Shown: positions 17,608 to 26,379 of the stretch, piece by piece | Numbering within the stretch: position 1 is the stretch's first letter | How the letters are laid out: each line of letters starts with the position of its first letter | Source: Pseudomonas viridiflava | Lineage (GTDB): Bacteria > Pseudomonadota > Gammaproteobacteria > Pseudomonadales > Pseudomonadaceae | Assembly: GCF_900602065.1 (NCBI RefSeq) | Contig: NZ_UWFN01000095.1 | Location: 248,001 to 312,000, forward strand | Length of the DNA: 64,000 nucleotides | Direction: 5' to 3' | Program-made: the position numbers and the translations under genes | The notes under the pieces: generated by a model | Seen by the model: only the letters and a program-made list of their open reading frames with translations | The model's database searches: none | Told to the model about the DNA's origin: nothing

Positions 17608-17901
17608 ATGCAGGTAGAAAGCTTTTTCGAATGGCTGGGCCAGGCGCTCGGCGCAGTAATTCGTTTTATCGTCGATGGACTGGAGTGGTTGTTCAATATC
17701 TTCGCCAACGCGGGTGGGAATTTTGTCGACGGTCTGTCCCGCACTCTGGGCATGGACACCTCGTTAATCAGCATTCTCGCGCTGATCGTCGGTTTGATGT
17801 TCCTGTACTCGGCCATTCGCGCCTTCATGCGCGCCTCGATCATCATGGGCATCATCTGGCTGGTGCTGGGCTTGTGGCTGCTGAGCTGGATTATTCATTG
17901 A
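17608..17901 (+). CDS. Small inner-membrane protein of unknown function
   Basis: A 97-residue protein with an amphipathic N-terminal half (MQVESFFEWLGQALGAVIRF) and two strongly hydrophobic segments at about residues 52-70 and 76-95. No known domain recognised. A CAGGA ribosome site lies about six bases before the ATG. It stands on the plus strand between pbpC and the macroglobulin gene, both on the minus strand, and is transcribed divergently from pbpC. That position suggests but does not prove a link with envelope maintenance. Confidence 0.75.
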   Translation: MQVESFFEWLGQALGAVIRFIVDGLEWLFNIFANAGGNFVDGLSRTLGMDTSLISILALIVGLMFLYSAIRAFMRASIIMGIIWLVLGLWLLSWIIH

Positions 17902-17916
17902 TGCGCCGCCCCTTGT

Positions 17917-17981
17917 GGAGCTGCCGAAGGCTGCGATAGCGGTGTGTCAGATAAGTCGCTTTCGCAGCCTTCGGCAGCTCC
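17917..17981. repeat. REP pair of the GGAGCTGCCGAAGGCTGCGA class
   Basis: Arms 17917-17936 and 17962-17981, exact 20-bp inversion. It lies between the convergent ends of the small membrane protein and the macroglobulin gene. Confidence 0.9.
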
Positions 17982-17998
17982 TACAGGGATTTGCGTCG

Positions 17999-20900
17999 TT
18001 ACTTACCATTCACCACCATCTGCGCAGCCGCTTCGCCCAGAGCCTGCCAGTTCGGCCGATACATCGACTCCACCTGCGGTGGCGGTACACGATAGATACC
18101 CGGTGTGACGGCACGAGCCAGATACAACAAGTGCACCGTGTTATAGCCGTTCAGATCCAGCGCTGCCACGTAGCGATCACCTCGATACTCCTGATGTTTG
18201 ATGCCCGCGTTCTCCATCGACTGACGCCACTCTTTCACTGACTCGCTGGCGTCTTCCAGGCTGGCTGCGCTTTGCGCCAGGTTCTGGTTTTCCAGCTCCA
18301 GACCAGCCGGGAGCAAATCTACAACCAGCGCATCCGGCACTCGCTGTTGAGCTTTGACCTCAATGTGCACCAGCAACAGCTGGCCGCTTTTCAGCGAATC
18401 AAGGTTGGCTGCCTCGCCGTCGAGCCCCAGGTATTCACGACGAATACTCAGGTTCTCCCCGCCTGCCACCGGTGCGCGGGTCGGATACCCCGACAGCGTC
18501 AGTTGTTGATACAACGTATCGCCGCCACGGTTTTGCACCGACAGGGGAGCAGCCAGCAGCGGACCATCGAGCTTGAGGCCCGGCTGTTCGTTACTCAACT
18601 CGCGGCTCTGGCCTCCGGCGCTGAGCGTCGCCGCCCATTTACCTTCCGGCTTGCCCAGCAGATCGCGGCCCGCAAGGAACAACGCGTTGCGCTCCTGCGT
18701 GGACAGATAGCGGCTCGCAGCCACTTCATCGGCGAGGGCAAACAGGCGTTGATCGCGCTTGTCAGCCGCCAGATTATTTTCCTCCAGCAGCGACAGGATC
18801 AACGCCTGATCACGCAGCGGGCTGCCGTAGTCAGCCAGCCACTCATTGCCTTTGCGCCCCGCTGCCAGGCCCGCCAACATGGCTTGGTCGGCGCGAGGTT
18901 TGTCGCCCATTTTCTCCAGCGCTACCGACAGCTGCACCAGCGGCAAACCGGAACGAGCTTCGGTGCGACGATCAAACAGGCTGCGCAACGCGCCAAGTGG
19001 TGCCTGTTGGCTACGGGCCAACACCAAACCGGCGTAAGCCTGCACGGCAAAACGCGTGTGCTCGGCGTTTTGGCTGTAGCTGACTTCGATCTGGTTACGC
19101 TCCTGCAAATAACGCAGCAGACGTTCACTGGCTTTTTTCAACGCATCAGGCGGGACCGCAAAGCCCTGATCGCGTGCACGCAGCAAGAAGTCAGTGACGT
19201 AGGCTGTCAGCCAATACTCTTCCTCGCCATCAGCGTTCCACAGCCCAAAGCTGCCGTTATGACGCTGCATACCCAACAGCCGCTCAATGCCCAACTCGAC
19301 CTTTCGCTTGCGTACCGCATCGGTTTCGCCCTTGATGCCCAAACGCTTGAGCGTTGCAGCATCCGCGTACAGCGACGGATAAAGACCGCTGGCCGTCTGC
19401 TCCAGGCATCCATAGGGGTAGGCTTCCAGGGCACGAATCTGCTCACCCAGATTCAGCGGCGGTCGGCTCGACACCGACAGCATGGCTTCGCGACCGGCAG
19501 GTTCGAACGCATCGAGCGCGCCCTCTGGCAGGCTCCACGGCTCCTCGTTAAGCGTTGTGCGGTAATGCTTGAGCATCGCCGGGTAAACCGGGCGCACACC
19601 GATGGTCCACTCGCGGGAGAACGGCGGCAGGTTTTCGTCCGGTAGCACCAATCCATTCACCACGACTTTCAACTTGCCCTGCCCCAATCCGCCCTCGGCC
19701 CGCACCGGAATACGCAGCGTTGTACGTTGGCCCTGGGCCAGTTGCACGCTCTGATTGAGTTCGCTATTGGCGAGACTCAACTGACCTTCAGCAGTGGCTT
19801 GCACCGTCAGTTTCTGCGGTTGACCTGAGAGGTTCGACAGGTCCAGCGCCACCGTGGTCTGGTCACCGCCCGCGAGGAAACGCGGCGCCGACAGCTCGGC
19901 AATGATCGGCGCAGCGACCACGGTCTTCGCCTCAGCCATGCCATAGCGCTCATCGCTCCAGGCCTGAGCCATGATGCGCAGCTCGCCGTTGAAGTCCGGA
20001 ATATCGACGCTGACTTCCCCTTCACCCTGGTCGTTCAGCGTCACCGGTGCGCTTTGCAGGGCCACAATCGTCACCGACGTGTCGGGGCGTTTGCCGCCCT
20101 TGGCCAGGGCGTCACCACCGAAGGCCATACTTGCCAGACGGTTGCGACCGGCTTCGATCAACTGGCCATACACATCCAGTTGATCCGCACCGTACTCTTT
20201 GCGGCCAAACAGGCTGGCGAACGGATCCGGCGTGGCATAACGAGTGATATTGAGGATGCCCACGTCCACCGCCGACACCAGCACATGCACCGCTTTGGGC
20301 ACGCTGCCATCGGCATTTTTTGCAGCGACTTTGAGTTTCAGTGGCTGCTTGGGACGCATTTTTTCCGGCGCAGTCACTGTCAGCGCCAGCTTACGGGGCG
20401 AACGATCCAACGGAAGATGCAGCACGCCGACCGCGCGTTTGGGGGTGACGTTAGCCTTGCGCTCACCGGGACGAACCACCAGCGCACTCACGTACAGATC
20501 GTGACGTGTCCATTTTTTATCCAGCGGCACGTCATACGTTTTGCCCTCGGCAGGCACATCGATCTCCTGCCACCACAACGGCCCGTCACTGGACTCGACC
20601 AGCAGGTAACCCTTGCCTGCGGCGGGTGGCGTGACCGTAACCTTGGCAGTGTCGCCGTCGTTATAGCCGGGTTTATCCAGCGCCAGTTTGACCTGATCGG
20701 GACGCACCGCGCCGCCTTCAGCGTTGTCCTGCCAGCGATAGCCCGCCCAGAAACGCAGACTGCTGATCAACCCTGTTTGAGGGTCTTCGACCTCAACCCG
20801 ATACGGGCCCGACTCCACAGGAAAGCTGACCTTGGCGGTCGAGCCCTGCTTGATGTTGATGGTTTCTTCGCTGAGGTTGAGGAATTTCTCGTTGAAGTGA

Positions 20901-22939
20901 TAACTCCAGCCCTCGTTGTCCGAGTAATTCCAGTAATAGTCACGACGCTCGCGAACCAGTCGGACTTTGACGTTATCGGCCGCCAGCTTGTTACCCGCGT
21001 AGTCAGCTACCAGCACTTCGAACTCAACCGGGCCGTCGCCATCGGTCTGGGGCATGCCGTCGGTTTCATCGTATTCATCGTTGCTGCCTGTGCTGCTGCC
21101 GAACAACGGACGCAACCCCGGCATCTGCTCGGCAGGCCATACCGGCTGCACCAGACGCCGGGTGATCGGGCGGCCACCCGACTCTTGCAGGCTGGCCTGG
21201 AGGATCAACTGCACCGGCGACCTGGCGTTCGCCCATTTGCTCTCCACCTCCAGACTCAGCTTGCCCTGTGCGTCCAGCGTGCTGGCTTCGATCTCCAGGT
21301 CCTGCTTGAGCTCCTGCTCAGTGATCGAGCCAAACTGATAGCCAGGCAAACCAGGCACCGCTTCACGCAACGGTCTGACATACAACAGGCCGATCAGGTT
21401 ATTGCCGGATGCCGGGGCGCCGTACAAATAACGACCGGTAACATCGAACACCGCGTTATCGGTGGTAGCGATGGGTGTTTCACTGCCTTTGATTTCCAGC
21501 GCCAACCGTTCCGGCAGGAAGTCCTCAACCTGAAACTCATAGAGCTGGGGTTTGCCATCACCCAGATCAAATACCAGTTGCCAGCGCCCGGTGGGCGCCT
21601 CATCCGCCAACTGCAGTTGATATTGATACAAGCCGGACGTGTCTGCTTCCCAGACAAACTTACGGCTGATTTGCTCGTCGGGGCGACGCACTTCGATCGT
21701 AATCGGTTGCGGCTTCACAGGCTTACCATCGTTATCGCGCAGCAACCCATTGAGCAGCACGGTTTCACCGGGACGATACAAATCCCGCGGACCAAAAATG
21801 AAGAACTGCAACGGGTGCGCCCGGGGTCCGGTGATGTCGAACTCGGCCAGATCAAGCGCCGAGCTGTCCAGACGCAGCATGCTGGTCTGCTCATCTTTGT
21901 GCGCCAGGAGCACCGCCGCCTTGGCCGGTAACGGCAACTCGGCATGACCTGCCGAGTCAGTTTTCGCTTGCCCCACTACTTTGCCATTGCTGTCGTAAAG
22001 CTCCAGCTCTACGCCGCTAAGGGCTTTGCCACCCTCAAGCGCCTGGGTAAAAGCATCCAGACGATTGGCATAGCGGTGCACCGACAAACCGATGTCGCTC
22101 AAGGTAAACAGCGTGGCGGGGATGGAATAGTTGTAAGTCCCGGAAGCACGCATCACGGCGAGGTAGACACCCGGGCCTTGCAGCGCTTTGATCCCGGCGA
22201 TCGGCAATAACAGCGTTTCCCGGGTGTTACGCGCCGGGTTCAGGTCGAAGCGGCCTTCGTAAACCAGATCGGCCTTATCCAGCAACTCTTTGGACTCGTA
22301 ATACTCAATGCTCGATGCACCGCGCCAGTTGCCGAGAAAAGCTGGCAACGCGTCGGGTTTAACCCGGAAGAACTCGACATTGACCTTGTCGACGTTCAGC
22401 GCGATCACTGGCAAGCCTTCAGCCAGACGCGTCGGCAGCAAACTGCCGCGGCTGGCGAAGCCCACAGTAGGTTGCAGGTCGGAGGTTTCCAGACGGCTGA
22501 TGAATTCAGCCGCCAGTGTGGCCTTGTTGACGCCGATCAGTCCGGCATCAACCGTGAGAACCAGTTTGCGCTTGGGTTCCAGATGGCGCAGACGGAGTTC
22601 CATGAGGTTATCGGACAGCTCCCATGCGCCGTCCACTTTGCCGCTCTTGCTGTCGACCAGATGCAGTTTTTCCGCGAATTTCTGTTCAGGGTCCAGAGGA
22701 ACGGAAAAACTCACCGACAAGGTGCTCGCACCGTCCAGCTGAATCTCCGCAACGTCCACGATGGTCAGGTCGCGACCTTCGTACCGCTTGCTCAACGCAG
22801 GAAGGTCCACTGCAGGCTTGGGCTTGCTTGACTCCACGGCCACAGGCTGTGTGGCGGGCGCGGGTTTATCCGGGGTGGAAGAATCACAAGCACTCAGCAG
22901 CGCAAGCGCGCAGGCCAGAAACAATCCTTTGTTAAACAT
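17999..22939 (-). CDS. yfhM: Bacterial alpha-2-macroglobulin lipoprotein (YfhM family)
   Basis: A 1646-residue protein that traps proteases in the periplasm and is thought to work with PbpC in repair after envelope breach. I start it at ATG 22939 (MFNKGLFLACALALLSAC), which gives a lipoprotein signal with lipobox LSAC; the frame extends 12 codons further but without a signal there. The MG-type beta domains fill residues of about 60-1000, including the ARSPVQLILQASLQESGGRP region and the LYRPGETVLLNGLLR motif typical of macroglobulins. The thioester motif CLEQ is at about residue 1178 in YPYGCLEQTASG, followed by the alpha-helical thioester domain and a C-terminal receptor-like domain. Full length (E. 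coli about 1650). Confidence 0.94.
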   Translation of the reverse strand: MFNKGLFLACALALLSACDSSTPDKPAPATQPVAVESSKPKPAVDLPALSKRYEGRDLTIVDVAEIQLDGASTLSVSFSVPLDPEQKFAEKLHLVDSKSGKVDGAWELSDNLMELRLRHLEPKRKLVLTVDAGLIGVNKATLAAEFISRLETSDLQPTVGFASRGSLLPTRLAEGLPVIALNVDKVNVEFFRVKPDALPAFLGNWRGASSIEYYESKELLDKADLVYEGRFDLNPARNTRETLLLPIAGIKALQGPGVYLAVMRASGTYNYSIPATLFTLSDIGLSVHRYANRLDAFTQALEGGKALSGVELELYDSNGKVVGQAKTDSAGHAELPLPAKAAVLLAHKDEQTSMLRLDSSALDLAEFDITGPRAHPLQFFIFGPRDLYRPGETVLLNGLLRDNDGKPVKPQPITIEVRRPDEQISRKFVWEADTSGLYQYQLQLADEAPTGRWQLVFDLGDGKPQLYEFQVEDFLPERLALEIKGSETPIATTDNAVFDVTGRYLYGAPASGNNLIGLLYVRPLREAVPGLPGYQFGSITEQELKQDLEIEASTLDAQGKLSLEVESKWANARSPVQLILQASLQESGGRPITRRLVQPVWPAEQMPGLRPLFGSSTGSNDEYDETDGMPQTDGDGPVEFEVLVADYAGNKLAADNVKVRLVRERRDYYWNYSDNEGWSYHFNEKFLNLSEETINIKQGSTAKVSFPVESGPYRVEVEDPQTGLISSLRFWAGYRWQDNAEGGAVRPDQVKLALDKPGYNDGDTAKVTVTPPAAGKGYLLVESSDGPLWWQEIDVPAEGKTYDVPLDKKWTRHDLYVSALVVRPGERKANVTPKRAVGVLHLPLDRSPRKLALTVTAPEKMRPKQPLKLKVAAKNADGSVPKAVHVLVSAVDVGILNITRYATPDPFASLFGRKEYGADQLDVYGQLIEAGRNRLASMAFGGDALAKGGKRPDTSVTIVALQSAPVTLNDQGEGEVSVDIPDFNGELRIMAQAWSDERYGMAEAKTVVAAPIIAELSAPRFLAGGDQTTVALDLSNLSGQPQKLTVQATAEGQLSLANSELNQSVQLAQGQRTTLRIPVRAEGGLGQGKLKVVVNGLVLPDENLPPFSREWTIGVRPVYPAMLKHYRTTLNEEPWSLPEGALDAFEPAGREAMLSVSSRPPLNLGEQIRALEAYPYGCLEQTASGLYPSLYADAATLKRLGIKGETDAVRKRKVELGIERLLGMQRHNGSFGLWNADGEEEYWLTAYVTDFLLRARDQGFAVPPDALKKASERLLRYLQERNQIEVSYSQNAEHTRFAVQAYAGLVLARSQQAPLGALRSLFDRRTEARSGLPLVQLSVALEKMGDKPRADQAMLAGLAAGRKGNEWLADYGSPLRDQALILSLLEENNLAADKRDQRLFALADEVAASRYLSTQERNALFLAGRDLLGKPEGKWAATLSAGGQSRELSNEQPGLKLDGPLLAAPLSVQNRGGDTLYQQLTLSGYPTRAPVAGGENLSIRREYLGLDGEAANLDSLKSGQLLLVHIEVKAQQRVPDALVVDLLPAGLELENQNLAQSAASLEDASESVKEWRQSMENAGIKHQEYRGDRYVAALDLNGYNTVHLLYLARAVTPGIYRVPPPQVESMYRPNWQALGEAAAQMVVNGK

Positions 22940-23099
22940 GGGGCACTCATCGGCGGCAGGTTGAGAGAAGGTCACTATATAGCAGGCACATGACCGAGCA
23001 TGTCAGGCCGCGAAAATAGACACCCGCTTTGAGACTTTGTTCTCAGAGGACTGCGTAGGAAAAGTGGACATTAATCGTAGGGCGGTCACAGGTTTCAAT

Positions 23100-23180
23100 G
23101 TGGGAGTGGTGCTTGCCCGCGAGAGGGTTGCACGAGGTGATTCAGGCCTGACGCCTCGCGAACAAGTTCGCTCCTACCGG
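23100..23180. repeat. Degenerate mosaic REP element
   Basis: The left part resembles the GGTGCTTGCCCGCGAG class and the right part resembles CGCGAACAAGTTCGCTCCTAC; the arms match only in part. It lies in the 329-base divergent region 22940-23268 between yfhM and the MATE gene. The two promoters must be in this interval but are not evident. Confidence 0.65.
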
Positions 23181-23268
23181 TAAGCGCCGTGTCGTCAACA
23201 TCAGGACCAAGCGCCCAACTTTTGCGGTCCAGTTCACTCTACAATACCCGCCTTGCACGGGAGCCTTC

Positions 23269-24630
23269 ATGTCCAACCTGCTCAACGACTGGCGCGACCG
23301 CGCAACCCACCGCCGCGTCTGGGCGTTGGCTGCGCCGATGATCCTGTCGAACATTTCCGTTCCGTTAGTGGCGCTGGTCGACAGCGCGGTGATTGGCCAT
23401 CTGCCCCACGCCCATCAACTGGGTGCCGTGGCGGTTGGCGCAACCCTCTACACCTTCCTCGCCTGGACCATGGGTTTCCTGCGCATGGGCACCACGGGCT
23501 TTGCATCCCAGGCCGCCGGACGCAACGATGGTTCCGCCCTGCGTCAAATCCTGCTGCAAGGCTTGTTACTGGCGATGGGGCTGGCGCTATTGCTAGGCGT
23601 GATCGGCTTGCCGTTCAGCCACATGGCGCTGAACCTGATGCAACCCTCCAGTGACCTGCAACAGCTGACTGAGGCGTTTTTCCATACCAGACTCCTCGGA
23701 CTGCCCGCCGCACTGGCCGGTTATGCCTTGGTCGGCTGGTTTCTCGGTACGCAGAACGCACGTGCGCCGCTGATGATTCTGCTCACCACCAATCTGGTCA
23801 ACATCGCCCTGAACCTGTGGTTCGTGCTTGGCCTGGACTGGGGCGTCGTCGGCTCGGCACGCGCGTCGGTCATTGCCGAGTGGACCGGTGCGCTGCTCGG
23901 CCTGGCATTGACCCGCAAAACTCTCCTGGCCTGGCCCGGCCAGATGTTCTGGGCCGCCCTGAAGCGCTGGGAAAACTGGAGGCCGCTGCTGGCGGTGAAC
24001 CGCGACATCTTCATCCGCAGTCTGGTGCTGCAATCGGTGTTTTTCCTGATCACCGTACAAGGCGCGCGACTCGGCGACGCGACAGTGGCGGCCAACGCAT
24101 TGCTGCTCAACGGCCTGCTGCTTACCGCTCATGCCCTGGACGGGCTGGCCCATGCAGTCGAGGCTCTCTGCGGACATGCCATCGGGGCGAAAAACCGGAT
24201 TGCCTTACGCCGCTCATTGACCGTCGCCGGTGGTTGGTCGTTGATTGCGAGTGTCGCGTTCGCCTTGCTGTTCCTGGTGGCAGGGCATTTGTTTATCAGC
24301 CTGCAAACCGACATTGTCGAAGTGCGCGAAACAGCCTTCATCTATTTGCCCTATCTGGCAGCATTGCCCTTACTGGCGGTCTGGAGCTACTTGCTCGACG
24401 GCCTGTTCATCGGTGCCACCCGGGCCCGTGAAATGCGTAACACCATGCTGGTGAATATGGTCCTGGTGGCGCCTTTCGCTTATGCAATGCAGGGCTTGGG
24501 CAACCACGGGCTATGGCTGACGCTCTTGCTGTTCATGCTGCTACGGGCTTTGACTCTGGGATTCGTTACTTGGCGGCTGAGCAAGAGCGGTGCGTGGTTC
24601 AACGCTCCGGTTCAGCATCAGGCTCAGTAG
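23269..24630 (+). CDS. dinF: MATE-family multidrug/toxin exporter (DinF type)
   Basis: A 453-residue protein with 12 hydrophobic segments in two related halves, the MATE topology. The start (WALAAPMILSNISVPLVALVDSAVIGHL) matches the conserved first helix of the DinF branch. The C-terminal half has LVNMVLVAPFAYAMQG. It would export cationic compounds by Na+ or H+ antiport at the inner membrane. It ends by overlapping the 3' end of vgrG on the opposite strand by 32 bases (24599-24630), an unusual convergent overlap. The DinF name is by family; it is not next to lexA here. Confidence 0.9.
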   Translation: MSNLLNDWRDRATHRRVWALAAPMILSNISVPLVALVDSAVIGHLPHAHQLGAVAVGATLYTFLAWTMGFLRMGTTGFASQAAGRNDGSALRQILLQGLLLAMGLALLLGVIGLPFSHMALNLMQPSSDLQQLTEAFFHTRLLGLPAALAGYALVGWFLGTQNARAPLMILLTTNLVNIALNLWFVLGLDWGVVGSARASVIAEWTGALLGLALTRKTLLAWPGQMFWAALKRWENWRPLLAVNRDIFIRSLVLQSVFFLITVQGARLGDATVAANALLLNGLLLTAHALDGLAHAVEALCGHAIGAKNRIALRRSLTVAGGWSLIASVAFALLFLVAGHLFISLQTDIVEVRETAFIYLPYLAALPLLAVWSYLLDGLFIGATRAREMRNTMLVNMVLVAPFAYAMQGLGNHGLWLTLLLFMLLRALTLGFVTWRLSKSGAWFNAPVQHQAQ

Positions 24631-26011
24631 GCGTCGCCAGCAGGATTTGCGGACTGCTCAGTTTCAACCCCTCAGCGTTGATGCTCAGGGTGCTGTCGCC
24701 AACGGTGAAGGACAGCTCGCAGCCCTCCTGATAATTGATCCGAGAGCCGCCTTCGACTTGAATCCATGACTCGCCGCCTGTAGCTGCCAAGGGGTTCAGG
24801 TTCACCTCAAGCCGATGCGGCGGCGTTCGTGGCTGAGGCGGGTCAGCGATGACGTCGGTCGATTGCCAGACACAGGCGCTGATCACCGGCTGGTCCATGT
24901 CCCCGTCGGTGAAACTCACAACGACCTGCATGCCGCCACGCAGAACTGTACTCAGGTGCGAAACCACCGGTAACCAACAATTGCCACACGCCGAGGCTTG
25001 CCCCGGATATCCCCAGTCGAATTGCACATTAATTCGCCCTTGAGCGTCAGGGCTGACGGGCTGATCAGCGATACCAACGACATAGGCACACTGGATGGTC
25101 GCGACGAAGGCTCTGGCCCGCGGCGGAGGTTTGAAGCCCGCCTCCCAGGGTGCGACCTGAAACTGATTGACGTACATACTCTTCTCGGGCGCGACGAGGT
25201 TGTGCAACTGCCGGGTATCGAAACCACGATGCACGACGTGAGTCACCAGCCATAGATGATTCAAGCCTTCCTCCGGATGCCCTTTGAGTGGCAATAAATG
25301 CCCGGACGAGACAAACGACAAGGTGCTTTCGCCCTCTCCTTTCTGACGGGTATGGTCGGAGGGATCATCGCCTCCCGGCGTCAGGACGAAGCGCGTGACG
25401 CCAGCCTGCATCGGCACCTGCTGAAAAATGGCCGCAGAGGTCCGGCGAAAAACCCGCAAACCATCGCCGAACACCAGTTCATGGTCTTTGCGGGAATGAT
25501 GGAAATGGAAGTGGATGCCCTCTTCCGCACACAACCGCTGCACCAGTTGCAGATCGGACTCACGGTATTGCGAACAGAAATCACGCTTGCGGTACTCGAC
25601 CCGGAGGTCGAAGCGATAACTGCCCTCCCGAATACCATGCTCCAGTAACACCTGCCCGATGATCTGCGGCGCGCTCATGTGTTGGAACACCCTAGGCGCG
25701 TAACGCTGGGCCAGGCAGGCCAGTCGTGGCCCGATAGACAATCTGTAACACGCCGGCCCAGGCTTGTAGTGGCTGCGCACGACACTGTGAATCTGCCCGT
25801 GAATGCCTGTTTTCTGACCCTGAAAACTTAAAAAGGCGACGCGATACATCAGCCCCTGCTGATCCAGATGCGGCTCGTCGATCAGTACTTCCAGCTCAAA
25901 GACAAAAGCCTCGCTGATGGCTTCCGTTCCCGTAAACGACAACACCTGCAACCCTCGGAACAGAGGGAGGATGTCCAGATTAAAGTGATGAGCGACAGCT
26001 GGGCCGGGCAT
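24599..26011 (-). CDS. vgrG: Type VI secretion spike protein VgrG, short orphan form
   Basis: A 470-residue VgrG. The N-terminal gp27-like part has RYAPRVFQHMSAPQIIGQVL and YRESDLQLVQRLCAEEGIHF, the strongest VgrG signature. The gp5-OB fold follows with GRINVQFDWG, then NCWLPVVSHLSTVLRGGMQV and FTDGDMDQPVI. The C-terminal beta-helix is short (about residues 395-460), and there is no extra effector domain. Usual VgrGs are about 600-700 residues, so this one is at the short end. No other T6SS gene, PAAR gene, adaptor or obvious effector lies next to it in the window, so it would rely on a T6SS elsewhere. It is convergent with the MATE gene. Confidence 0.92.
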   Translation of the reverse strand: MPGPAVAHHFNLDILPLFRGLQVLSFTGTEAISEAFVFELEVLIDEPHLDQQGLMYRVAFLSFQGQKTGIHGQIHSVVRSHYKPGPACYRLSIGPRLACLAQRYAPRVFQHMSAPQIIGQVLLEHGIREGSYRFDLRVEYRKRDFCSQYRESDLQLVQRLCAEEGIHFHFHHSRKDHELVFGDGLRVFRRTSAAIFQQVPMQAGVTRFVLTPGGDDPSDHTRQKGEGESTLSFVSSGHLLPLKGHPEEGLNHLWLVTHVVHRGFDTRQLHNLVAPEKSMYVNQFQVAPWEAGFKPPPRARAFVATIQCAYVVGIADQPVSPDAQGRINVQFDWGYPGQASACGNCWLPVVSHLSTVLRGGMQVVVSFTDGDMDQPVISACVWQSTDVIADPPQPRTPPHRLEVNLNPLAATGGESWIQVEGGSRINYQEGCELSFTVGDSTLSINAEGLKLSSPQILLATPTEPDAEPER

Positions 26012-26171
26012 GGAGGTGTTCTCTACAGGGACGCGGCCGTGGATTCTGGCCGAGAAGAACCCTCGGGTAGAGAGCGAAACGAAGAATAGGACGTTGCCTA
26101 CAGAGGATTAGGAAAGCGGAGCAGAGAAGGAGACCTAAGCTGGAAAGCAATCCCCGCACCACACATCTGAC

Positions 26172-26245
26172 CTGTAGGAGCTGCCGCAGGCTGCGATCGC
26201 GGTGTGTCAGGATCAATGCTTCGCAGCCTTCGGCAGCTCCTACAG
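26172..26245. repeat. REP pair of the GGAGCTGCCGAAGGCTGCGA class
   Basis: Left arm 26172-26196 and right arm 26221-26245, nearly perfect (one c/a variation in the left arm). It lies in the 368-base interval between vgrG and speA. Confidence 0.9.
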
Positions 26246-26290
26246 AAAATGCATTTCAGTCCAGTATCTTGCATGTTGTTGATGAGCGTG

Positions 26291-26348
26291 AACTTGTTGG
26301 CGAGACGTCATACCTGTGTACACAGGTATGAAGCTTCGCCAACAAGTT
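26291..26348. repeat. Nested palindrome
   Basis: Outer arms AACTTGTTGGCGA (26291-26303) and its inverse (26336-26348) enclose a perfect 22-base palindrome CATACCTGTGTACACAGGTATG is too long to quote in full here: it runs 26309-26330 and centres between 26319 and 26320. It sits 32 bases after the stop side of speA (gene end at 26380) and could act as its terminator, as well as belonging to a REP-like family. Confidence 0.75.
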
Positions 26349-26379
26349 GGCTCCTACCGGTCCAGCGCGGTGTCATACA

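Noticed and set aside
20054..21931. 625-codon plus-strand open frame antisense to the macroglobulin gene
   Set aside because: It lies entirely inside yfhM and lacks a ribosome site or family features; GC-rich third positions create long antisense frames.
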